This document shows, piece by piece, positions 1 to 5,074 of a stretch of DNA of 5,161 bases (positions within the stretch are counted from its first letter, which is position 1; every line of letters begins with the position of its first letter). Made by a program: the position numbers and the translations under genes. The stretch covers positions 1 through 5,161 of the forward strand of contig WFVK01000055.1 in assembly GCA_015491705.1 (NCBI GenBank), given 5' to 3'. The notes under the pieces are model-generated. The model was not told where the DNA came from and did not search any database. It worked only from the letters and a program-made list of their open reading frames with translations. Source of the stretch: Nitrospirota bacterium (GTDB lineage: Bacteria; Nitrospirota; Thermodesulfovibrionia; UBA6902).

Positions 1-50
1 ATATAATGATGCCTTGCTTTCTTGAGGGGGACTTCCGTTGAATGACGAAT

Positions 51-90
51 AAAAAGGCCCGTGCCGGTTCACACCGGGACGGGCCTTTTT
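51..90 (-). terminator. Rho-independent terminator of the PEP-CTERM gene, probably bidirectional
   Basis: The two arms, AAAAAGGCCCGTGCCGGT and its partner ending ACGGGCCTTTTT, form a stem of about 18 bp with one mismatch and a loop of about 4 nt. Read on the minus strand, the hairpin lies about 20 bp after the PEP-CTERM stop codon and ends in a T-run (TTTTTATT). The flanking A-run and T-run mean it would also terminate plus-strand transcription coming from the left edge. Positions 1-50 hold no recognisable gene; an open frame stopping at 39-41 is too short to judge. Confidence 0.9.
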
Positions 91-110
91 GAGTTCAGTC
101 AGGCATGGAA

Positions 111-752
111 CTACTTTTTCATCTTTTTCCTGAAAAATGCCAGACCGGCTAAGCCGGAGCCTAAGAGGATGAGCGTCGCGGGTTCCGGCACGGGTGAAAT
201 GTTCATCCCGCCGATAGCCACTAAATCCGTGCCTCCAAGCGTAGGATGTGTAATCCCATCGATCCTGACAGCGGAAATTGCCATGTTTGATCCAATACCG
301 AAGTCGGAAAGGTCAAGGGCCACAACGTTCAGGTTATACCCGCTGGCACTTCCCCCGGTATAGACAGTACTATATTGAATAGGGGATGTCCATCCGGTGT
401 TGTTTGTCAGGAAGCTCACACTCACGATGAAGTCCTCAGCAGGAAATCCTGCCTCGAATATCGCCAGGTCTGCACCTGCACCGTTGTACACACTGTTGTC
501 GATAAATGCAAATGACATGTAATCGCCATCATAGAGGGCAATTCCACCGTCATTGACATTGCCGTTCAATAATCCGGCCTCAGTGCCGCCGCTCCAGTAC
601 CAGCCTCCAGAACTGTCGATCACACTGTCAACAAATGCAGTACTGTCAAAGTCATATGACCATGAGCTCCCGCCAATCAATACAGCGTTTGCCATTCCAA
701 CAGTTCCCAGGATCATTATTACAGCACTCAAGACAATCAAGAATCTTTTCAT
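111..752 (-). CDS. PEP-CTERM sorting-domain protein (exosortase substrate), secreted or surface protein of unknown function
   Basis: This 213-residue protein is built for export and exosortase processing. Residues 1-23 form a signal peptide: MKR, a hydrophobic core, and a cleavage site after ANA. The C-terminus is a textbook PEP-CTERM: VPEP at 188-191, a hydrophobic helix at about 193-206, and the basic tail RKKMKK. In known systems exosortase (EpsH/XrtA type) cleaves near PEP and releases or anchors the mature protein, often in exopolysaccharide-rich envelopes. The middle (24-185) is rich in Gly, Ser, Asp and aromatics, has no cysteine, and looks like a beta-sandwich; blocks such as ADLAIFEAG and ALDLSDFGIG recall other PEP-CTERM ectodomains, from memory. 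I see no catalytic motif. The start at 752 is chosen because AAGGAGGTG lies 6 nt upstream and the signal peptide begins there. The longer frame from 809 would start at the predicted transcription start. The gene is monocistronic, with its own sigma-54 promoter and terminator. No exosortase gene is in the window. Confidence 0.92.
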   Translation of the reverse strand: MKRFLIVLSAVIMILGTVGMANAVLIGGSSWSYDFDSTAFVDSVIDSSGGWYWSGGTEAGLLNGNVNDGGIALYDGDYMSFAFIDNSVYNGAGADLAIFEAGFPAEDFIVSVSFLTNNTGWTSPIQYSTVYTGGSASGYNLNVVALDLSDFGIGSNMAISAVRIDGITHPTLGGTDLVAIGGMNISPVPEPATLILLGSGLAGLAFFRKKMKK

Positions 753-758
753 TGTTTT

Positions 759-767
759 CACCTCCTT
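759..767 (-). promoter_or_regulatory. Strong Shine-Dalgarno site of the PEP-CTERM gene
   Basis: The minus strand reads AAGGAGGTG, a near-perfect anti-16S match, 6 nt before the ATG at 752. It fixes the start there instead of at the upstream in-frame ATG at 809. Confidence 0.9.
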
Positions 768-821
768 TCTAATTTTATTTCTTCTGTTGAAGATTAAACG
801 TTTGAACATGCCAAGTTATAA

Positions 822-837
822 AGCAAGAGAAATGCCA
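822..837 (-). promoter_or_regulatory. Sigma-54 (RpoN) -24/-12 promoter of the PEP-CTERM gene
   Basis: The minus strand reads TGGCATTTCTCTTGCT. The consensus is TGGCACG-N4-TTGCW: the -24 TGGCA and -12 TTGCT elements match, and the GG-to-GC spacing is exact. Transcription would start near 811, giving a leader of about 58 nt that ends in the strong ribosome binding site. RpoN control, with the PrsK/PrsR two-component system as activator, has been described for PEP-CTERM genes in other bacteria. No regulator gene is present here, so the activator is inferred. Confidence 0.75.
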
Positions 838-924
838 GTTCTTGTCATAAGGCTGCAACTTCTTGAAATCAAAACAAATTACAGGATTATTGACGGTTGC
901 TGGAGAGCGATTGCCTGTTGTTAG

Positions 925-941
925 TGTAAGGCATTCCGACA
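925..941. promoter_or_regulatory. Putative activator (enhancer) box 1
   Basis: The sequence is TGTAAGGCATTCCGACA, an imperfect dyad with TGT and ACA ends. It lies about 115-130 bp upstream of the predicted sigma-54 transcription start. Its GTAAGNNATTCCGACA core recurs at 1071-1086 with only two differences. The position fits an NtrC-family enhancer site. Binding by PrsR or any other regulator is inference. Confidence 0.5.
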
Positions 942-993
942 TGGTCCAAGTCTTAATTAAAATCAGGTGCACGGAGGCTTAATAGGCATAACA

Positions 994-1006
994 GTCGGAT
1001 TTTACA
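994..1006. promoter_or_regulatory. Putative activator box 2, inverted and shortened
   Basis: GTCGGATTTTACA is the reverse complement of TGTAAAATCCGAC. It carries the same TGTAA and TCCGAC halves as the boxes at 925-941 and 1071-1086, but in the opposite orientation and 3 bp shorter. It sits about 183-195 bp upstream of the predicted transcription start. It is weaker than the other two because of the altered spacing. Confidence 0.35.
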
Positions 1007-1052
1007 TGAATTTCACCGGAGAACTTGCGACAAGCAGGGACTGTTTTTGAAA

Positions 1053-1086
1053 TGTAAAAGAATTTTTACAGTAAGAAATTCCGACA
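1053..1086. promoter_or_regulatory. Putative compound activator site: perfect palindrome plus activator box 3
   Basis: TGTAAAAGAATTTTTACA (1053-1070) is a perfect inverted repeat with 7-bp arms and a 4-bp spacer. It directly abuts GTAAGAAATTCCGACA (1071-1086), the second copy of the box at 926-941. The pair lies about 242-275 bp upstream of the predicted sigma-54 start, a usual distance for enhancer sites that act by DNA looping. No gene lies nearby on either strand to explain these sites otherwise. Confidence 0.5.
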
Positions 1087-1149
1087 CTTTTGGGAAAATG
1101 TGTTTAAATGATCCGGCTGCTTAAGGAGTAATTATTGCCAGCCTTCTTT

Positions 1150-1199
1150 TTCAGGGAGGGCAACAGGTATAATTCAGTATACGGTTTTTATTCCCTGAA
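1150..1199. repeat. Nested inverted repeat (possible RNA hairpin) in intergenic DNA
   Basis: The outer arms are TTCAGGGA (1150-1157) and TCCCTGAA (1192-1199). Inside lie GTATA (1167-1171) and TATAC (1178-1182) around a 6-nt loop, so the segment could fold as a two-tier hairpin. No T-run follows on either strand, so it is not a standard terminator. Its role is unknown, and arms of 8 and 5 bp could arise by chance in AT-rich DNA. Confidence 0.4.
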
Positions 1200-1225
1200 T
1201 TGAGCGATTCTTATCCTCCAGAGCC

Positions 1226-1246
1226 AATAAAAAGGCCCTTGAAGGG
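1226..1246 (-). terminator. Weak candidate terminator downstream of hemE
   Basis: On the minus strand CCCTTCAAGGG can form a 4-bp GC-rich stem with a TCA loop, followed by CC and TTTTTATT. It lies about 120 bp after the hemE stop codon. The 13-nt end GGGCCTTTTTATT is identical to the 3' end of the strong terminator at 51-90, but the matching 5' arm is missing. It may be a degenerate or minimal terminator. Confidence 0.35.
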
Positions 1247-1367
1247 TGATGAATAGAGGTAATCATGAAACAAATTCAAGAGCGAAGGGAAAACAACCAA
1301 CCGAAGAGGTGCTGACAGGCAGAAGTTCGAACACAGACTACCATGCCAGATTCATACAACGTCAAGG

Positions 1368-2417
1368 TTATTTCCTGCTCAGGTTGTGGACCATCTCCAC
1401 CAGGGCGACAACATTTTCAGGCGGGGTTTCAGGAAGAACCCCGTGGCCGAGATTAAAGATGTGCCCGCGGGCCGAAGACGCCCTGTCCAGAATATCCCTT
1501 ACACGCCCCTCTATCCTCTCAGGGGGCAGGAACAGGGCCGCAGGATCAAGATTGCCCTGCACCACTGCATCGCGGCCGAGCCTTTTTACCGCGTCATCCA
1601 GGTTTATCCTCCAGTCGATTCCATACACATCCGCCCCGCAGGCCCTGATCTCCTCTATCAGGCCCGCTGTCTCACCTACATAATATATGAGAGGCACATG
1701 CCCGGAGTTCCGGGATTCAAGCCACTCCCTGAGCCCCCTGATAACCTCGGTAACATAAGGCAGGGCATATTCCCGGAAATCCCCCGGTGAAAACACACCG
1801 CCCCATGTATCAAAAAGCTGGACCGCCTGGGCTCCGGCCTCTATCTGCGCCTTTAAATATGCGGTAATAGTGCGGGTTATCTTCTGCATTAATGCGCCGT
1901 ACAGTTCCGGGGACCGGAAGATCATCTTTTTTGTATTCAGGAAATTCTTTGATGTCCCGCCTTCTATCATGTAGGTCGCCGTTGTAAAAGGCGCCCCGGA
2001 AAAGCCGATAAGCGGCACCCTCCCTTCGAGCTCTTTCCGCAGGATCCGGATCGTCTGCATTACAAAGCCCGTTTTCTCTTCAGGGTCAGGAACGGAAAGC
2101 CTGTTCAGTGTGTCTTCATCCCGTACCGGAGGGGATAACACCGGCCCCGTGCCGTCAATGAACTCAAGCTCCATCCCCATTGCCTCAACAGGTATGAGTA
2201 TGTCCGAAAAGAGGATGGCTGCATCAACCCCGAGAATATCCACCGGCTGTATTGTTACCTCGGCGGCAAGCCCGGGTGTCTTGCAGAGCGTCAGGAAATC
2301 GACTTTCCTGCGGACCGCCTGGTACTGCTCCAGATACCTTCCCGCCTGGCGCATGATCCATACAGGGGTGTACGGAACCGCCTCCCCGCGGCAGGCCTTC
2401 ATAAAAACATCGTTCAT
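1368..2417 (-). CDS. hemE: Uroporphyrinogen III decarboxylase
   Basis: This cytoplasmic enzyme (EC 4.1.1.37) removes four carboxyl groups from the acetate side chains of uroporphyrinogen III to give coproporphyrinogen III, without a cofactor. At 349 residues it has normal length for the family. Visible landmarks are the first signature PVWIMRQAGR (18-27), the FSDIL segment with the essential Asp72, and the second signature GFSGAPFTTATYMIEGG (138-154) with its conserved tyrosine (149). FDTWGG (202-207), VQGNLDP (286-292) and FNLGHGV (321-327), with the conserved active-site histidine, follow. The TIM-barrel appears intact. GGAGG lies 7 nt before the ATG at 2417. It is the last gene of a minus-strand operon, 60 bp after the ahbD-like gene. 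HemE belongs to the protoporphyrin and coproporphyrin routes, not to the siroheme-dependent route in which AhbD was first described, so this pairing is notable. Confidence 0.97.
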   Translation of the reverse strand: MNDVFMKACRGEAVPYTPVWIMRQAGRYLEQYQAVRRKVDFLTLCKTPGLAAEVTIQPVDILGVDAAILFSDILIPVEAMGMELEFIDGTGPVLSPPVRDEDTLNRLSVPDPEEKTGFVMQTIRILRKELEGRVPLIGFSGAPFTTATYMIEGGTSKNFLNTKKMIFRSPELYGALMQKITRTITAYLKAQIEAGAQAVQLFDTWGGVFSPGDFREYALPYVTEVIRGLREWLESRNSGHVPLIYYVGETAGLIEEIRACGADVYGIDWRINLDDAVKRLGRDAVVQGNLDPAALFLPPERIEGRVRDILDRASSARGHIFNLGHGVLPETPPENVVALVEMVHNLSRK

Positions 2418-2424
2418 AAAAAAA

Positions 2425-2429
2425 CCTCC
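2425..2429 (-). promoter_or_regulatory. Ribosome binding site of hemE
   Basis: GGAGG on the minus strand is separated by seven T residues from the ATG at 2417. It is the strongest ribosome binding site in the heme operon. Confidence 0.8.
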
Positions 2430-2466
2430 GTGTCTGCGTTGTGTGGAATCTGCGGATTATTTCGGC

Positions 2467-2486
2467 GGCAGGAAAGCCTACCTGCC
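2467..2486. repeat. Small inverted repeat across the ahbD-like stop codon
   Basis: GGCAGG (2467-2472) and CCTGCC (2481-2486) are separated by 8 nt. In the minus-strand mRNA they form a 6-bp hairpin overlapping the last codons and TAG stop of the ahbD-like gene. No T-run follows, so it is not a terminator. It could affect mRNA stability between the two cistrons, or be chance. Confidence 0.3.
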
Positions 2487-3554
2487 CTGTTTCTTCAGTT
2501 TCCTTGGAACATACCCGCAGAAAGGGTCCTCTTCAAGATAGTCACCGCACATGGCGTATGCCCGTGCCCGGCAGCCGCCGCATACGTTTATATACTCGCA
2601 GGAGCCGCACCTGCCCCTGTATTTCCTGAAATCCCTCAGCTCCCTGAACAGGTCCGAGTCCTCCCAGATATCCTCGAAAGATTTCTCCCTGATGTTGCCT
2701 GCTGATCTCGGGAAATAGCTGCACGGCAGGACATTGCCGTCAACGTCGATAAGGGCTATCACCTGTCCGGCGATGCAGCCCTTGGAGCCGCCTGTTGAAA
2801 ACTTAAGGCTCCTGCGCTCGAACTTCTTTCCCTCTTCTTTCTGCTTCTGCAGGACGATCCTGTAATAATGGGGCGCACAGGTGGGCCTTACAAGCATGGC
2901 GTCTTCATTCTTTTCCATCTGATAATGCCACTCGAGTATCTCCTCGTAGTCCTCTTTCGGGATAAGCTCGCTCATGATGTCCGCACCCCTGCCCGTGGGA
3001 ACGATCATGAACATGTACCACGCAGAGGCCCCGAGCTCCTTTGCAAGCCTGTACACAGCGGGAATGTCCTCCCGGTTCCGCCTGGTAAAGGATGAGTTGA
3101 CAAGGAATTCAATGCCGTGTTTCCTGAAAAGCCCGGCCGCGTTTACTGTGCCTGCAAATGCGCCTTTCTGCTTCCGGAAATCATCGTGCACCTTGCCGGA
3201 GGCGCCGTCAAGGCTGAGGGACACCATCCTGATGCCCGCCCCTTTGATTTTCTCACATATTTCAGGGGTGACGAGTGTGCCGTTGGTGGCGAGGCAGACT
3301 CTCAAACCTTTCTCAGTGCCGTAGCGGGCTATATCAAAGACATCCTCCCTTAACAGCGGTTCACCGCCGGAGAGGACGACGACAGGCATGGCATAACCCG
3401 TGATGTCATCGATAATCCTGTATGCCTCTTCCGTGGAAAAATCAGGGTGGTCTCCGGCCTCCGTCCCGGAAGAGGAGCGGCAGTGAACGCAGGCAAGATT
3501 GCACCTTCTCGTTATCTCCCATGCAATCCATTTCGGCTCAAAGTTCTTTATCAT
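2478..3554 (-). CDS. ahbD: Radical SAM/SPASM heme synthase, AhbD-like (Fe-coproporphyrin III decarboxylase)
   Basis: This 358-residue protein is a radical SAM enzyme with a C-terminal SPASM-type domain. The SAM-binding 4Fe-4S cluster motif CNLACVHC places cysteines at 18, 22 and 25; GGEPL follows at 63-67. The C-terminal cysteines are C260-X12-G-X4-C278, then C316-X2-C319-X5-C325-X2-C328, C336 and C346, enough for an auxiliary Fe-S cluster. AhbD-like traits, recalled from the family, are [12 protein letters not shown] at the start, [12 protein letters not shown] (179-190), [10 protein letters not shown] (225-234), GCIAGQV and [10 protein letters not shown]. AhbD oxidatively decarboxylates two propionates of Fe-coproporphyrin III to the vinyl groups of heme b. 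Relatives (AhbC, NirJ types) act on other tetrapyrroles and cannot be fully excluded. It sits 30 bp after hemW and 60 bp before hemE. The start at 3554 is the only plausible one, because an in-frame stop lies eight codons upstream; its ribosome binding site is weak, suggesting translational coupling to hemW. Confidence 0.78.
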   Translation of the reverse strand: MIKNFEPKWIAWEITRRCNLACVHCRSSSGTEAGDHPDFSTEEAYRIIDDITGYAMPVVVLSGGEPLLREDVFDIARYGTEKGLRVCLATNGTLVTPEICEKIKGAGIRMVSLSLDGASGKVHDDFRKQKGAFAGTVNAAGLFRKHGIEFLVNSSFTRRNREDIPAVYRLAKELGASAWYMFMIVPTGRGADIMSELIPKEDYEEILEWHYQMEKNEDAMLVRPTCAPHYYRIVLQKQKEEGKKFERRSLKFSTGGSKGCIAGQVIALIDVDGNVLPCSYFPRSAGNIREKSFEDIWEDSDLFRELRDFRKYRGRCGSCEYINVCGGCRARAYAMCGDYLEEDPFCGYVPRKLKKQGR

Positions 3555-3584
3555 TGTTTTTCCGCTTTCATAAGCTTAACTTAT

Positions 3585-4742
3585 TTACATGAATTTCTCA
3601 AAGACTTCATTCGAAAGAAGGAGCCCTTTTCGCGTAAGCCTCAGGCTGGTCTCATACGAGCAGCCCACGCTTACCATCTCTATCAGCCCGGCATCCTCAA
3701 GCCTGCTTATCTGTCTGCCGTAGCGGCTCAGGATGTTTTGCCCGTAGAGCCTTGCAAAAGACTCCAGGCACAGGCCCCCGGTCTTTCTTAATCCGAGAAA
3801 CACCGCCTCGGACACAGCCCTGTCGCCGGTGATCTCCTCGGCATCACAGGGGGGGCGCCCCTTTTCCGACACGGCCCTGGTATATTCATCGAGGGCGGAT
3901 GTATTGCAATATCTTGTTCCGTTTAAGAATGAGTGCGCCCCCGGTCCGACCCCGTAATACTCCCCCCTGTCCCAGTAATTCAGATTATGCCTGCACTGCC
4001 AGCCGGGTACGGCGAAGTTGGATACCTCGTAATGGACAAATCCCCCGGCCTTTAAATAGTCGATCGTGTATTCATACATCTCGATGACGGTTGCTTCCTC
4101 CGGGAGTCTGAACCCGTCCCCCCCCTGCGGCCGGCCGGCATTTAACCGTTCATAAAGCACTGTCCCTTTCTCCACGGTCAGTTCATAAGCGGAGATATGC
4201 TCCGGCATCAGGCTCACCGCCTTCGCGAGGGTTTTCTTCCAGCTGTCCATGTCCTGCCCCGGGATGGCGTATATCAGGTCTATGCCTATATTCTCACACC
4301 CTGCATCCCGCGCGATACGCACTGCCTGTTCGGCCTCTTCTGGTGAGTGTATTCTGCCCAGAAGTTCGAGCTCGGCCCTGTTGAAGGACTGCACCCCAAT
4401 GCTGATCCTGTTTATGCCGGAAGACATGAGCAGGCCGGCCTTTTCCCTGTCCAGTGTGCCGGGATTCGCCTCGATCGTGGCCTCATAATCCTCCATGAAC
4501 CTGAAACGGCTGAAGATATTCCTGATCAGCTCCGCAAGCCGGCTGGCCGGCAGCACCGTAGGAGTGCCGCCGCCTATGTAAAGTGTTGACAGGGCGGTGC
4601 CCTCCGGTATCCCGGCGAGTTCCTTCCGCAGCGCCTTTATACAGGCATCAGCCTTTGCAGGATCGTAAACGCCTGATACAAAATCACAGTAAGCGCACCT
4701 TTTCACACAGAAAGGGATATGGATGTAAAGTGACCGGGGCAT
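3585..4742 (-). CDS. hemW: HemW heme chaperone (radical SAM, HemN-like, not a coproporphyrinogen oxidase)
   Basis: From the chosen start the protein has 385 residues, the usual HemW length. The N-terminus reads MPRSLYIHIPFC, a standard HemW opening. The cluster motif C12-VKR-C16-AY-C19-DF lacks the fourth cysteine (CxxxCxxCxC) of true HemN, pointing to HemW. Also visible are GGGTPT (57-62), EANPGT (91-96), GVQSFN (116-121), the heme-binding-type motif HNLNYW (252-257), GVGPGAHSF (264-272), and a C-terminal HemN_C winged-helix-like region (about 305-375). Characterised HemW proteins bind heme and pass it to membrane heme proteins. The open frame continues upstream to an ATG at 4940, but those 66 residues have no family counterpart and are rejected. 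No clear Shine-Dalgarno precedes 4742; an AT-rich TAAAATTATTC does, so leaderless or weak initiation is possible. It is the first gene of the operon with the ahbD-like gene and hemE. Confidence 0.9.
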   Translation of the reverse strand: MPRSLYIHIPFCVKRCAYCDFVSGVYDPAKADACIKALRKELAGIPEGTALSTLYIGGGTPTVLPASRLAELIRNIFSRFRFMEDYEATIEANPGTLDREKAGLLMSSGINRISIGVQSFNRAELELLGRIHSPEEAEQAVRIARDAGCENIGIDLIYAIPGQDMDSWKKTLAKAVSLMPEHISAYELTVEKGTVLYERLNAGRPQGGDGFRLPEEATVIEMYEYTIDYLKAGGFVHYEVSNFAVPGWQCRHNLNYWDRGEYYGVGPGAHSFLNGTRYCNTSALDEYTRAVSEKGRPPCDAEEITGDRAVSEAVFLGLRKTGGLCLESFARLYGQNILSRYGRQISRLEDAGLIEMVSVGCSYETSLRLTRKGLLLSNEVFEKFM

Positions 4743-4965
4743 GAATAATTTTAACAGACTTGGGGGTGTTATAAAAAGGCAAACAGGTTCCGCACCCATG
4801 GCCCGGTCCCCGGCAGGCGCCTTGACAGGGGAAAAGAAACAAAGGGAAAGACAGGCTCCCGTAAAAAAGGTTCGGGCGTTTTTGCAAAAGGCCCGGCTAT
4901 GGGATATAATCTTGCTATAGCCTGAACCAGGCGATTTCATATTAACCTTAACGTTGCATAAACCG
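4743..4965. other. Upstream region of the heme operon, no supported gene
   Basis: This should hold the minus-strand promoter of hemW, but I see no convincing -35/-10 pair there. The best -10-like element is TAAAAT about 5 nt before the hemW ATG, with no good -35. The open frame that continues hemW upstream across this stretch encodes an unfamiliar, cysteine-containing sequence unlike any HemW N-terminus, so I treat it as non-coding. The best promoter-like sequence here faces the other way (4882-4910). Confidence 0.55.
4882..4910 (+). promoter_or_regulatory. Candidate sigma-70 promoter facing away from hemW
   Basis: TTGCAA (4882-4887; 4 of 6 matches to TTGACA) and TATAAT (4905-4910; a perfect -10) are separated by exactly 17 bp on the plus strand. 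Transcription would start near 4917 and run to the right. No open frame in the window accounts for it, so it is either a chance match or drives a non-coding transcript. Confidence 0.4.
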
Positions 4966-4996
4966 GCCGGAGAGCCCGGCGTAAAACCCTGTTTGA

Positions 4997-5029
4997 GGTT
5001 CAGGGGTTAGCCGGTTCAGGGTTCAAGGG
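4997..5029 (+). repeat. Three clustered GGTTCAGGG-type repeats
   Basis: GGTTCAGGGG (4997-5006), GGTTCAGGG (5013-5021) and GGTTCAAGGG (5020-5029) form a short imperfect tandem cluster. An inverted copy, CCTGAACC, lies at 4921-4928 beside the candidate promoter. The function is unknown. Such low-complexity runs are common in intergenic repeat elements. Confidence 0.55.
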
Positions 5030-5051
5030 TTATAAGGCGAAGGAAATTACT

Positions 5052-5074
5052 CCTCCCCTTAAGTTAAGGGGAGG
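5052..5074. repeat. Perfect 23-bp palindrome, REP-like
   Basis: CCTCCCCTTAA (5052-5062), a single G, and TTAAGGGGAGG (5064-5074) form a perfect dyad with 11-bp arms, followed by CCGGGAGGGGTTA. CCTCCCC/GGGGAGG palindromes of this look occur as dispersed intergenic repeats in many bacteria; that is a recollection and not a search result. As RNA it would be a very stable hairpin. The T-run (TTATTTTAT) begins about 11 nt after the stem, too far for a standard terminator. Confidence 0.65.

Larger units (their letters stand above)
810..1367. other. Long non-coding intergenic region between the PEP-CTERM gene and the heme operon
   Basis: This stretch is visibly richer in A and T than the heme operon and holds no convincing gene. 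Open frames on either strand are short, lack ribosome binding sites, or run antisense into hemE. The part nearest the PEP-CTERM gene holds its promoter and upstream boxes. The far part holds an inverted repeat (1150-1199) and a weak terminator (1226-1246). From 1255 to 1367 I see only the 3' flank of hemE. Confidence 0.7.

Noticed and set aside
753..809. N-terminal extension of the PEP-CTERM frame to an ATG at 809
   Set aside because: The strong ribosome binding site and canonical signal peptide start at 752, and the predicted sigma-54 transcription start (about 811) leaves no room for a leader before 809.
775..972. 65-codon minus-strand open frame over the sigma-54 promoter
   Set aside because: It has no ribosome binding site, reads unlike a natural protein, and overlaps the promoter and an upstream box.
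1265..1315. Short plus-strand frame MKQIQERRENNQPKRC preceded by AGAGGT
   Set aside because: Sixteen codons with a modest ribosome-site match can arise by chance; there is no promoter, conservation or recognisable class.
1246..1683. Plus-strand open frame starting in the intergenic region
   Set aside because: Most of it is antisense to hemE, its composition is shadow-like, and no family is recognised.
2478..3554. Alternative reading as a peptide-maturating SPASM enzyme (PqqE or anSME-like)
   Set aside because: The [10 protein letters not shown] and GCIAGQV segments and the neighbouring heme genes fit the AhbD group better, and no precursor peptide gene lies nearby.
3551..3571. Six-codon frame MKAEKQ whose TGA overlaps the ahbD-like ATG
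   Set aside because: It resembles a coupling leader, but it has no ribosome binding site of its own and is too short to distinguish from chance.
3585..4742. Annotation as HemN, oxygen-independent coproporphyrinogen III oxidase
   Set aside because: The cluster motif is CxxxCxxCDF without the extra cysteine of HemN, and HNLNYW with GAHSF is typical of HemW.
4684..4887. Minus-strand 67-codon frame overlapping the hemW 5' end
   Set aside because: It is out of frame with hemW, overlaps its conserved cluster motif region, and has no recognisable features.
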